Shown here: one piece after another, positions 11,050 through 21,842 of the stretch
Layout of the letters: each line of letters starts with the position of its first letter
Position numbering within the stretch: the first letter of the stretch is position 1
Source of the DNA: Glebionis coronaria
Lineage: Eukaryota; Streptophyta; Magnoliopsida; Asterales; Asteraceae
DNA: 64,000 nt
Direction: 5' to 3'
Assembly: GCA_025667525.1 (NCBI GenBank)
Contig: CM046878.1
Location: 94,441,237 to 94,505,236 of the forward strand
Position numbers and translations under genes: made by a program
Notes under the pieces: model-generated
Databases searched by the model: none
Told to the model about the DNA's origin: nothing
Seen by the model: the letters and a program-made list of their open reading frames with translations, nothing else

Positions 11050-11545
11050 AGAACTTTCCGAATAGGGATTCCGAATAGGGAAATTTTTCAGTATAGGAAG
11101 TTTATTCCGAATAGGGATTCCGAATAGGAGAAATATTCAGCATAGAAGAAGTTTCCGAATAGACATTCCGATTAGAAGGGTACTTTCCGAATAGCAGTTT
11201 TTTCCGAATAGCAAATACTTTCCGAATAGCCAATTTTTTCCGAATAGCCAAAGACTTTCCGAATAGCCAAAATTCTTTCCGAATAGACAACATTTTTCCG
11301 AATAGCCAAAATTTTTCCGAATAGGAGAAATATTCCGAATTGCCCATCATTCCGAATAGGAGGTGTTTTCCGAATAAGCCAAATTGCCAAGATATTCCGA
11401 ATTGAAGAAAATATTCCGCATAAGGGATTTTCCGCATAAGGGTTATTCAGCATAGAGTTTATTCCGAATAGGGCATTTTCAGCATAGGATTATTCCGAAT
11501 AGGCATTATTCCGAATAGGGTTTATTCTGAGTTTGGGTTATTCCG
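11050..11545 (+). repeat. Array 1: ~28 copies of CCGAATAG-type motif
   Basis: I count 17 exact CCGAATAG copies between 11057 and 11520, usually as TTCCGAATAG, plus about 11 variants (CAGCATAG, CCGAATTG, CCGCATAAG, CCGATTAG). Spacing is irregular, roughly 10-25 bp, with AT-rich or CCAAA-rich spacers. The array lies in the untranslated leader and ends about 140 bp before the gag ATG. Minus-strand reading frames here are open only because the motif lacks stops. Confidence 0.9.
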
Positions 11546-11687
11546 TATAAGCAAGTTCAAGGGGTATTTGAGTTTTTTCGACGATCTTTAGTGGATTTAA
11601 TCTTGAGTTCAACCAACACAACACAAATTCTCAACCTTTCTTCACTGCTCGATCAACCGATAATCTTTGAGTCTTTAAGTGATCACA

Positions 11688-14600
11688 ATGAATCCAAGTT
11701 CATTAATGCCTCAGATGACATCTCTTACGGATATCTCGATCATAACGGGGACTGATAGTCGTCCACCGATGCTTATTAAAGAGGTGTTTGAGGCATGGCA
11801 GGGCCGTATGATGCAATACTTGAAGGGCAAACCAACATACGGAAGGCTTATGGTCAAATCGATTTTGAATGGTCCACTCGACTATGGTACCATTGTGGCA
11901 AATAACGTGTCTCGACCAAGAGAATATGAAGAACTCACACCGGCACAACAACTCATTGCTGATGCTGATGAAAAGGCTCTACAGACACTTCTCCAAGCTC
12001 TTCCGCATGATATTTATCGTATGGTTAGTCAATATACTGTTGCCAAAGATTTGTGGGAACGTCTAAAGGTGTTGTTACAAGGAACGTCTCTCACCAAACA
12101 GGAAAGGGAGTGTCAGCTGTATGATTTGTTTGATAGATTCACGTACAGCCCAGGGGAAACACTACACGATTATTACTTCAGATTCACTACTCTAATGAAT
12201 GATCTGAATGTATACAATCTAGTGATTGCTCCATTCCAGGTTAACACCAAGTTCTTGAATACTTTACCTTAAGCTGAATGGGGTGAGTATATTACCGATG
12301 TGAAGTTAACCCGGGATTTGCATAAGTGCAACTTAGATCAAATCTATGCTTTTCTTCAGCAACATGAGAAGCATGTGATTATGCACCGTTCTCCTCGCGG
12401 TATGTACCCAGATTCCTTAGCTTTGATGGCGAATCAACCAAGCTTGTCACACAACAACACACCTTATATCTTGGGTCATCAAGCCTATCATCCATCACCT
12501 TACATGACACCAACATTCCCACAATACTCGATTCTACCGCAACCACCCACCTCACATCAGCAACAATATCGGTTCAATACACCTTCACCACAGTATGCTT
12601 CACAACATCATCCAGAAAATGTTGCACCTTATGCTTAGCCTTCATATTCTTCTTATCAAGAGAGTGCAGCATATCCAACAAGCTACCCTGATCAAATGAG
12701 TATTCCTTCTACTGATTATGCAGCTCATCTAGATCAAGCACTGTATTATGATGATGAGGAAGTCCCCGTTCCTGTATTCCAACAAGGAGCTGACCCAGTT
12801 GAAGTGCTAACTACTATGTCTGCATATCTCACAAGAACTTTAAGCAAACGAGGATACAGAGGATCAGCTCCTACCAACAATCAGTTGAGGAATTCATCCA
12901 ATTCTCGTCAACAGGCTACTATTGAGAATGGCAGGGTCATGGTTCAGCCAATTCAACCATATCAGGGGAGACCTTCCACTTCAACCAATGCTCGCACGAT
13001 TAATCCTACTCCTGCTCCAATGGTCAACAATCCTCCACGGGCTAATACAGGCAAGTTGAGAATGATTACATGCTACAACTGCAAGGAAGAGGGTCATATG
13101 TCCAGGGATTGTAAGAAACCCAAGAGGAGAAGGGATGGACAGTGGTTTGCAGAAAAGATCTATCTGGTAAATGCTCAGGCGCAAGGAAGGGAACTTGATG
13201 AAGAGGAGCTTGCATTTCTTGCTGACCCAGGGATTGCTGAACAAGATGTTGTCACTACACAGAATGCAGCTTACCAAGCCGATGATCTTGATGCGTATGA
13301 CTCCGACTGTGATGACTTTCAATCTGCAAAGGCTGCTCTCATGGCAACTATCTCCAGCTTAGGGCCAGAAAAGAGATCTGAGGTACTTATTAATACCACC
13401 GATAATACCACTGATGCTAGTATTCAACCACCTCAAGTTGTGCAAGAGAGTGCTGATTCGAATGAATCTTCGGTGGTGAGTCCTTCAAACAAGGAGACAA
13501 ACAATGATAGCAATATCAATGTGAGTCCCCAGCATTTGAGTGAATCACAACCGGGACCCAGTTCGCATACGCCTACTCCTGCTCAACAAGATTTGGTCAT
13601 GGTTCCTGCTACATTACTTAGCCAAATGAATGCTGCTCTCTTAGAAACCTTAGCTAAGAATAAGAATTTGTCTGATGAGCTTGCCTTAAGCAATGAGAAA
13701 GTTCAAACCTTGGAACTAGTGCCTTCGTCTAGTGTTCTAACTAATCCCGAGTATGATCACTTTAGAAACAAACAAATGGGTCACTTGCAAGAAATAGAAA
13801 ACTTAAGAGCAAATCTGTCTAATGAACTTCAAGAAAAAGAGTTAGTGGCCACTAATTTTCAAAAACTTCAAACGGATTTTGAATTACTAGAGTCTAAGAA
13901 GAATGAAATGGAGATTAATGCCACTAATAAGATTAGAAGTCTAGATTACTTGCTGTTAAGACAATACGCTGCTTCTCAACTAGTTCACTTATTTGATGCT
14001 TCATTTAGAGAATTTAACTTATCACGTCAAAAAGGCCTTCCCCCTAATCCACGGTATGCAAAACAAGCTTTAAGACATAGTCCTAGACTTTATAATGCAA
14101 CTCAATTAGGATTGGCTTTAGACCCGATTGTTTTTCCCAATGATCAAACAAGTAAGGATCTAGTTGATGAGGATCGGTCATACAATTCTGCAAAATATCC
14201 CGAGTGTGATTATTTTAAATTGAATAAGGAGCTTGCAAAAACGGATTTTAGAATTCGATTCCATATGGACAAAGATCTCATAACAGCACCAACCTACATA
14301 TTACATGAAGAAAACCCTAGTACTTTTCCTACACTTGTCAATATGGAAGGTCCTAAGGAAATTCCAAAGGATCTTCCACCGGTTAGCACTGTATGGTTAA
14401 ACTTGCAAGAGATTAATCAATACTTTACTAATTTTGACAAGGTCATTTTGGAACGTACGACTTCAAATGGCTTAAACGCCGGAGAATGGGCTTTCGAACA
14501 TATGAACGAGGTGTTTAAAACTGAGATCAATCCGTTTGTCGAAAGTCTAAAAGGAATTTTTGCATCTCTTAAGGAAAATCTTGTATTTGAAATTGGTGAA

Positions 14601-16532
14601 GTTCAAAAAGTGTTTTACGAAATGGACACCGCTTACGAACTGCAACTAGTTGAAAAAGAAAAGATTTTAACCGAATATGACCGATTCTTGTCTGCAGTAA
14701 TCTCGTGTGATGTGCTTACCACTGTAAATGTTAATTATTCGAATGAGCTTACATCCACTATGATTAATTGTGATGCTGTGAATATTTGTACTGATATTTG
14801 TGATGATGTTTGTGATATCTCTGTAAATGTTGCTGATACTGTAAATGAGGTAGATAATCAGTCTTGTCACGAATCTAACGCTGAGTTTTTAAAGCTACAA
14901 GATTCTTACAATTTACTTTCACAACGCTTTAATCAACTAGAACAACATTGTATATCTTTAGAATTGAAACAACAAACTCAAAATGAGAAACTTTTGATAT
15001 CAAATGTTTGTGAAAACGGCGTTGAGACGAGTGACAAGATGATTGCAATTGTTAAGACATTAGAGGAAGAGATAATGAGATTGAAGAGAGATGTGTCATT
15101 AAATGAAACACTCAAAATGGAACTAGAGGCTGCAGAGTCCAAAAACCAGGTCTTAGAAATCAGACTTTCGTCTGTTCTAGGGGAGATGGATCGGACAAGA
15201 CAGGGACTATCCGCTCTTTATGGTTCACTAGAAGAACGCTTCGCTTTTAATGCGGCACAGCAACAATCTTATGTTGAACAACTGAACCAAAAGTGCGAGG
15301 AAATCTCTGATTTGAACATCCTGCTCATAGACAAAAATATGGTTTTGGCTGAGTTAAAGGAGACACTTCTTCTCACCCAACAAGAAGTTGTTGATAACTT
15401 AGCTACCGACTCTGCACCGTCCACTAGTGCTCCAACAACCAAATCAGTAGTGCTTTATAAGAATCCGCTTCATAAGAGAAACCCGGTTACCTACGATGAT
15501 TATATGAGGAATGCCATTAAGCATGTCGATCTTCTTAGGGACATTTTAGACGATCTTTATGCCTTAGATCCCTCAAGTAGCGACTATTATTCGGCTCATG
15601 AATATGTTAAGTGAGTTCAATATTGCTTGGCATATTTGCAATACATAGGTACACCAGGTTCTGCACTACTTAATAATAGGCCCATTGCTGTCACTCCATT
15701 TAATAAGACTCCAGGAGCGAAACCGTCATTGGCACAATCAAGTAAGACACATTTAAAATCTGTTGCTAATGTTCCCAATTTGCCTTCTACAGGATTAAAA
15801 GAGACTACTAAGGCTAAAGGATCGCCACTCAAGAAAGCTAAGATCAAGCCCTCCACTAGTAGTGCCACAAAGAAGAAAGTAGAAGTTCACAATAGGAATG
15901 CTAGTTCAGTTTTAAATAAAAAGAATCATGTTAAGACTAAAAGCTCTGCGCCTGTGCAGCAGCCTAAACCATTCGTGAATTCTGATTTAAATTGTTGGAA
16001 TTGTAATGAATGTATGTTTTCCCAGCGTCATGATTTGTGTCTGATTGATCACGTTAATGAAATGAATGCTATTAAGAATGGTCTTGAATGGTAGCCAACG
16101 GGTAGAACTCGTGCCCAAGTTGGCTGGCAATGGCGTCCCACTGGTAGGACCTTTACATTAGATGGAAAAATGTGCCCTTTAACTAGGAATGCATCCACTG
16201 AGGTTAGGTCTGAGCGTCCTTTAGTTAGGAACACTCGCACTCAAGTATGGAAACAGCGCCCTTTAATTAGGTAAGCCCCCACTATAGTGCCTATCAGTGA
16301 AGAAATACCTCAGGATTTAAGCCAACTAGAATCTACACCACCAATTAAGAAGAAGAAGGCTAGGAAATCTAAGAAACCTAGAGTTAGCAAATCTAAGATT
16401 ATTAAATCTGTACCTGCTAATAACAAGGAACACTCAGATTCCGATACCTCTACATTGTCTTTGTGTGGTGATATTTTCAGGTGGTCCAAATCATCCTGTG
16501 GTATTTGGACTCCGGTTGTTCAAAACATATGA
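11688..16532 (+). pseudogene. gag: Copia gag frame of the giant element, five in-frame stops
   Basis: The ATG at 11688 opens one frame that runs to a TGA at 16530-16532 without a frameshift but is cut by TAA 12270-12272, TAG 12636-12638, TGA 15612-15614, TAG 16092-16094 and TAA 16272-16274. The start carries the UBN2-like Gag core (KDLWERLKVLL, YDLFDRFTYSPGE). A Gln/Pro-rich linker follows, then a CCHC knuckle (CYNCKEEGHMSRDC, 13071-13112) and a long region with predicted coiled coils (about 13600-13960, 14880-15400). The longest uninterrupted piece is 12696-15614 (972 codons). Protein-like sequence continues across every stop, so the stops are recent or tolerated. Gag forms the virus-like particle; as written only the N-terminal 194 residues would be made without readthrough. 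Confidence 0.88.
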
Positions 16533-19500
16533 CCGGAAATCGCTCGATGCTCCGAAATTTCGTCAGCAAGTTTCTTGGTACGGTTAAATTCGGGAATGAT
16601 CATATAGCAAAGATTATGGGGTATGGTGAATATCAGATTGGAAACGTGACGATTTCTAGGGTATACTATGTAGAAGGTCTTGGTCATAACTTATTCTCAG
16701 TAGGACAGTTTTGTGATTCCAACCTTGAGGTTGCTTTTCGACAACACACTTGTTTCATCCGCAACTTGGAAGGAAAAGATTTGTTGAAGGGATCTCGTGG
16801 TGCAAATCTTTACACTTTGTCCTTACAAGACATGATGGCCGCCTCTCCAGTATGTCTTCTCTCTAAAGCATCTAAGACCAAGTCATGGTTATGGCATCGC
16901 AGATTATCTCATCTTAACTTTGATGCTATTAATCATCTGGCTAAAAACGAATTAGTTCGTGGTCTTCCAAAGCTTAAATTTCACAAGGATCATTTATGTT
17001 CCGCGTGTTCAAGGGGGAAAAGCACCAAGAAATCTTACAAGCCCAAAGCTGAAGACACCAATCAAGAAAAACTTCATCTTTTGCATATGGATCTTTGTGG
17101 GCCGATGAGAACTGAAAGTGTGAGCGGTAAGAAATTCATTCTGGTAATTGTGGATGATTTTTCCAGGTTTACATGGGTTAGATTTCTACGTACAAAGGAT
17201 GAAGCACCGAAGGCTATCATCACTTTTCTGAAATTCATTCAGGTACGTTTGAATACCACTGTCCGCCGTATTCGTACAGACAATGGTACAGAGTTCGTCA
17301 ACCAGACTCTTCGTGATTATTATGAAGGAGTTGGTATATCACATGAAACATCCGCTGCACGCACTCCACAACAAAACGGTGTCGTTGAAAGACGGAATCG
17401 TACACTTATGGAAGCTGCTAGGACCATGCTTATTTATGCGAACGCTCCATTGTTCTTGTGGGCAGAGGCTATTTCTACTGCATGTTTCACCCAAAACCGT
17501 TCTATCCTTCGGAAACGCCATGGAAAAACACCTTATGAGCTTTTACATGACCGTAAACCCGATGTTTCATTTTTCCATGTGTTTGGTGCTCTGTGTTATC
17601 CAAACATCAATAGTGAGAACTTGGGTAAGCTTCAACCGAAAGCCGATATAGGTATTTTCATTGGTTACTCACCGTCCAAAAGAGCATACCGAATCTATAA
17701 CCGTCGTCTTGGCAAGATTGTAGAAACTATGGACGCAGATTTCGACGAGCTGACAGCGATGGCTTCTGAGCAACACAGCTCTGAACCCGCGCTTCATGAG
17801 ATGGGAACCGGTGCTATTAGTTCCGGATTAGTTCCCAATAATCCTACTTCTACGTCATTTTTACCACCATCAAGGCCCGAGTGGGATAAACTGTTTCAAC
17901 CGTTGTTTGATGAATTCTTCGATCCCCCGACTGATGAAGTTCCAGCACCTGTAGTAATTGCTCCAATACCTGAAGTGGTTGCTCAAGTTAATGAACCTTT
18001 ATCTAATGCATCTACAATTCACATTGAACCGGATGCACCTTCACCAAGTGATTCTCAAACTACACCTGAATCATCACCCCTACTTGTGCCTAATGATGTG
18101 GAAGAGGATTCTACTGATCACGACTTGGAATATGCTCACTTGCAAGAGCTTCCTTTCTTTGGTGTAGCGATCCCTGAAAATCCTTCAGCCGCGTCTACCT
18201 CAGAAGAAGCTCCTTCTATTGTTCACTCCAGACCACCTAGGATTGAAAACCATAGCACTAAATGGACAAAAGATCACCCAATTAGGAATGTTATTGGAGA
18301 TCTAGATCGACCAGTCTCTACACGCCATCAATTACAAGAGAGTGCACTATATTGTTACTTTGATGCATTTCTCTCTGAAGTTGAACCCAAAAATTGGCAG
18401 CAGGCTATGACCCAATCTTCTTGGATTGAAGCTATGCAGGAGGAACTAAACGAATTCCAACGACTTGAAGTATGGGAATTGGTTCCTCGCCCTGACAAGG
18501 TTAACATCCTTACTTTGTTATGGGTTTATAAGGTTAAACTTGATGAGATGGGTGCGGTATTGAAGAATAAAGCTAGATTGGTCGCTAGAGGATATAAACA
18601 AGCCTTGGGTATAGACTTTGAGGAATCTTTTGCTCCTGTGGCTAGATTGGAGGCGATTAGACTATTCCTTGCGTTTGCTGCTCATATGAACATGATCGTC
18701 TATCAAATGGATGTGAAGACGGCATTTTTGAACGGTGAACTAAGAGAAGAAGTTTATGTTAGTCAACCGGATGGGTTCGTCAGTACGGAGTCTCCTAATC
18801 ATGTGTACAAGCTTAAGAAGGCTCTCTATGGGTTGAAACAAGCTCCACGCGCATGGTATGATCTCCTGTCAACATATCTCATTTCGGAAGGCTTCTCCAA
18901 AGGCAAAGTGGACCCCACTCTATTCACTCTCAAAGAAGGCAACGACATGATTCTAGTACAAATTTATGTTGATGATATAATTTTTGCTGCCACTAACATA
19001 GAATTGTCAAACCGATTTGAGAAGATAATGTCCACACGCTTTCAGATGTCGATGATGGGAAAAATTTCATTTTTCTTAGGATTACAAATTTCTCAGAATC
19101 CCAGAGGCATCTTTATTAATCAATCCAAATATGCTCTAGAATCTCTTAAGAAATATAACTTTGAAAATTGTGACCCCGTGGACACTCCAATGGTGGAGAA
19201 ATCCAAGTTAGATGAAGATAGGAATGGGACTATTGTCGATCCAAAACTTTACCGTGGGATGATCGGCACCCTTCTATATCTGACTGCTAGCAGGCCTGAT
19301 TTGCAATTTGCTGTATGCATGTGTGCCCGGTATCAGGCTCGGCCTACCGAAAAGCACCTACATGTAGTTAAAAGGATCTTTCGGTATCTAAAAGGAACAC
19401 TTCATCGTGGTCTATGGTATCCGAAAGATTCCTCGATTGCTTTAATATCATACGCAGATGCCGATCATGCTGGATGTCAAGACACGAGGCGTAGCACTTC

Positions 19501-19948
19501 TGGATCTGTGCAACTCCTTGGAGATAGATTGATCAGTTGGTCTTCAAAAAGGCAGAAAAGCGCTGCAATATCAAGCACGGAGGCTGAATACATCGCCATG
19601 TCCGGTTGTTGTGCTCAAGTCCTTTGGATGAGATCACAATTAACTGACTACGGTCTTGGATTTAACAAAATCCCGATGTATTGTGACAACAAGAGCGCCA
19701 TTGCCCTTTGCTGCAACTATGTTCAACACTCCCGGGCCAAGCACATAGACATTCGCTACCATTTCATTAAGGAGCAGGTGGAGAACGGAGTGATCGAGCT
19801 GTATTTTGTCACTACTGAGTACCAGCTGGCGGATATGTTCACCAAAGCCTTAGATCGAGGACGAATCGAGTTTTTGATTGATAAGCTTGGCATGAAATCA
19901 TTCACTCCAGCGACTCTCAAAGAGTTGGCAGAAGAATCAGCTGAATAG
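16481..19948 (+). CDS. pol: Copia Pol: protease, integrase, reverse transcriptase, RNase H (intact)
   Basis: 1,155 uninterrupted codons. Protease DSG at residues 10-12. GAG-pre-integrase HHCC zinc site H139, H144, C173, C176. Integrase catalytic D204, D267, E303, with the classic D-x35-E spacing. RT motifs [23 protein letters not shown] and YVDDI (catalytic aspartates D831 and D832). RNase H ADADHAG near 992, STEAEY, and the tail ADMFTKAL. It has no ATG of its own near the start and lies in the -1 frame relative to gag, overlapping it at 16481-16532, so it should be made as a Gag-Pol fusion. The frame change falls beside the protease motif and looks more like a small deletion than a designed slip site. 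Everything needed for reverse transcription and integration is present. Confidence 0.95.
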   Translation: MVQIILWYLDSGCSKHMTGNRSMLRNFVSKFLGTVKFGNDHIAKIMGYGEYQIGNVTISRVYYVEGLGHNLFSVGQFCDSNLEVAFRQHTCFIRNLEGKDLLKGSRGANLYTLSLQDMMAASPVCLLSKASKTKSWLWHRRLSHLNFDAINHLAKNELVRGLPKLKFHKDHLCSACSRGKSTKKSYKPKAEDTNQEKLHLLHMDLCGPMRTESVSGKKFILVIVDDFSRFTWVRFLRTKDEAPKAIITFLKFIQVRLNTTVRRIRTDNGTEFVNQTLRDYYEGVGISHETSAARTPQQNGVVERRNRTLMEAARTMLIYANAPLFLWAEAISTACFTQNRSILRKRHGKTPYELLHDRKPDVSFFHVFGALCYPNINSENLGKLQPKADIGIFIGYSPSKRAYRIYNRRLGKIVETMDADFDELTAMASEQHSSEPALHEMGTGAISSGLVPNNPTSTSFLPPSRPEWDKLFQPLFDEFFDPPTDEVPAPVVIAPIPEVVAQVNEPLSNASTIHIEPDAPSPSDSQTTPESSPLLVPNDVEEDSTDHDLEYAHLQELPFFGVAIPENPSAASTSEEAPSIVHSRPPRIENHSTKWTKDHPIRNVIGDLDRPVSTRHQLQESALYCYFDAFLSEVEPKNWQQAMTQSSWIEAMQEELNEFQRLEVWELVPRPDKVNILTLLWVYKVKLDEMGAVLKNKARLVARGYKQALGIDFEESFAPVARLEAIRLFLAFAAHMNMIVYQMDVKTAFLNGELREEVYVSQPDGFVSTESPNHVYKLKKALYGLKQAPRAWYDLLSTYLISEGFSKGKVDPTLFTLKEGNDMILVQIYVDDIIFAATNIELSNRFEKIMSTRFQMSMMGKISFFLGLQISQNPRGIFINQSKYALESLKKYNFENCDPVDTPMVEKSKLDEDRNGTIVDPKLYRGMIGTLLYLTASRPDLQFAVCMCARYQARPTEKHLHVVKRIFRYLKGTLHRGLWYPKDSSIALISYADADHAGCQDTRRSTSGSVQLLGDRLISWSSKRQKSAAISSTEAEYIAMSGCCAQVLWMRSQLTDYGLGFNKIPMYCDNKSAIALCCNYVQHSRAKHIDIRYHFIKEQVENGVIELYFVTTEYQLADMFTKALDRGRIEFLIDKLGMKSFTPATLKELAEESAE

Positions 19949-20875
19949 TCGTGGTAAACTATTCAGAGTATCCTTTGTTCGTGATCATGTATATTATAGT
20001 AAATATATAAACCACAAAAGAAAATACAAAAATATAAAACCAAGAAAAACCATAAAAAATATAAAACCAAGAAAAATCATAAAAAATATAAAACCAAGAA
20101 AAACCATAAAAATTATAAAATCAAGAAAATCCAAAAATATTTTTCGTTTAAAACGGGCATGTCTTTTAGTACGGTAATATTTACGGCCTTAGAAATGTCG
20201 ATTAATATTGACACGGTGCCATAAATAGAGTCCGTATAAAAGTTGAAATGTTTTAAAACATGCCCATTTTGGCTTGTAGTTATTTCTGACTGCAACCCGG
20301 TTTTCATATTAAAGTCACGTATTTCCTTGGAAAACGTTGGCTCAGAACGGGAATTAATTTTCTCGGGCGTGATTTACAAGTCAAATCATGCAAAGGGATC
20401 AAGTTTACTTTACAACTTGGTCTAACACGAATTAGTGTACGTCTCAGTGCATTAATTTGTTAAAATAAGAGAAATCTTATTGACACCACGAATCAAACTT
20501 TTTCAAGATATCAATTGGGAAATGTTTTTCATCATCAATATTTAAATCTTTAAACAATGACTACAGCTCTTTAAATAGAAAACGGGTCATTGTTTAAGGG
20601 GGAGAAAATATTAAAATCTTCTTCGTCATTAAATTGATTTTCAAAAGTGATTGTGAAAATTAAGGGCTACATGGTAATTGAGTGGTTTTGCTTCTAAGTG
20701 ATAGGCATGGTTTTTTAGATTTTGGAGATATGCTAATAGTTTGTGTTTGCTAAGTTGTGTGTAAGTTAAACAAGGGATAAGAAAAATGAAAATTTTATAC
20801 AAAAAGGAAAAGAATGAGAAAATGTAGGGACTAAAGTGTTATTTGTTGAAACTTGTCAAATTTTTGACCTAAGTC
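19949..20875 (+). other. Untranslated spacer after pol
   Basis: No coding sequence is seen. It holds a four-copy 27-bp A-rich tandem repeat (20032-20139, unit ATATAAAACCAAGAAAAACC plus 7 bases), an inverted pair GGGCATGT/ACATGCCC (about 20155 and 20257), and a polypurine tract TTTAAGGGGGAGAAAA at 20594-20609 that resembles a real plus-strand primer tract although it is 7.5 kb from the LTR. Confidence 0.7.
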
Positions 20876-21842
20876 AAATAAAACACCCCCGCCCCTCTTT
20901 CTTTCTCACTGTTTACTCTATCCTTTGCCGCCATTGATTCAAACACACTCGAAACACACGAAATCAAATACAAACACCTAAAAAATCCAACATCTTCTAG
21001 ATCAGTTCTTCAAAAAGGTAATCAATCGGTTTAATCATTCATGCACAACAAGTTAATTAACTGTTTAAATTGAAACAATCGAAATCAAATTACTGCTTAA
21101 TTAGGGTTAATTAATTTGGGGGTTTTGCTTAGGTTGTATTCGGATTAGATCTAATGACCTGATTTGGCCTTTAGAACACTTGCTTCAAACGATTTCATGC
21201 CTAAATTAAAAAATCGTCACTGATTGAACTTTCAGAATAGGATGATTTTCCGAATAGGGAATGTTTTCCGAATAGAAAGTACTTTCCGCATGGTAAATCT
21301 TTCCGCATAGAAGCTGTTTTCCGAATAGGCAAAGTCTTTCCGAATAGGATCTTATTCCGCATAGGCCCAATGTTCCGAATAGAGTTTTTATTCCGCATAG
21401 ACAAAATGTTCCGAATAGAGTTTTTATTCCGCATAGGCCTAATGTTCCGAATAGAGATTTATTCCGCATAGCCTAAATGTTCCGAATAGAGTTCTTATTC
21501 CGCATAGCCTAATGTTCCGAATAGAAATTTATTCCGCACAAGCCAAATGTTCCGAATAGAGATTTTATTCAGCATAGCCAAATGTTCCGAATAGGCCTTT
21601 ATTCAGAATAGGGATTTTATTCCGCATAGGCTAAATGTTCCGAATAGAATTAATATTCCGCATAGCATTCTTATTCAGCATAGATCAATTATTCCGAATT
21701 GAGTGATTATTCCGAATAGAAGATGTTTGAATGGTTTCAAAGCTTAAGGGATTATGTCATATGTACAATGCTTAGGTTTAAAGTCATAATGATATTCATA
21801 CTTGTTTGTATCAACTTTTGTGTTTTATCTTAAGCAGAGACG
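20876..21842 (+). promoter_or_regulatory. Leader of the post-pol ORF: exon-like start, donor, array 2, acceptor
   Basis: A CT-rich, 5'-UTR-like stretch (20885-21017) ends in AAAAAG|GTAATC, a possible donor cut after 21017. Intron-like AT-rich DNA follows, then array 2, then a pyrimidine-rich tract and TTAAGCAG|AGACGATG, a strong acceptor ending at 21837, five bases before the ATG at 21843. This could be an internal transcription unit with an 820-nt intron, or the acceptor could join to the donor at 10831. Inferred from sequence only. Confidence 0.45.
21228..21722 (+). repeat. Array 2: alternating CCGAATAG / CCGCATAG motif
   Basis: I count 13 exact CCGAATAG copies and about eight CCGCATAG copies plus variants (CAGCATAG, CAGAATAG, CCGAATTG). 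From about 21350 to 21660 the two forms mostly alternate, giving a higher-order unit of about 36 bp (GTTCCGAATAG recurs at 21372, 21408, 21444, then about every 35-36 bp). It ends 120 bp before the post-pol ATG, mirroring array 1 before gag. Confidence 0.9.

Noticed and set aside
11102..11453. Overlapping minus-strand open frames rich in IRK/YSE/LFG repeats
   Set aside because: They are by-products of the CCGAATAG motif, which lacks stops when read backwards. The same happens at 21201-21469. The repeats shift frame freely, so no protein is being conserved.
11050..11545. CRISPR-like array
   Set aside because: Motif is only 8-10 bp with irregular spacers, inside a plant retrotransposon, with no cas genes.
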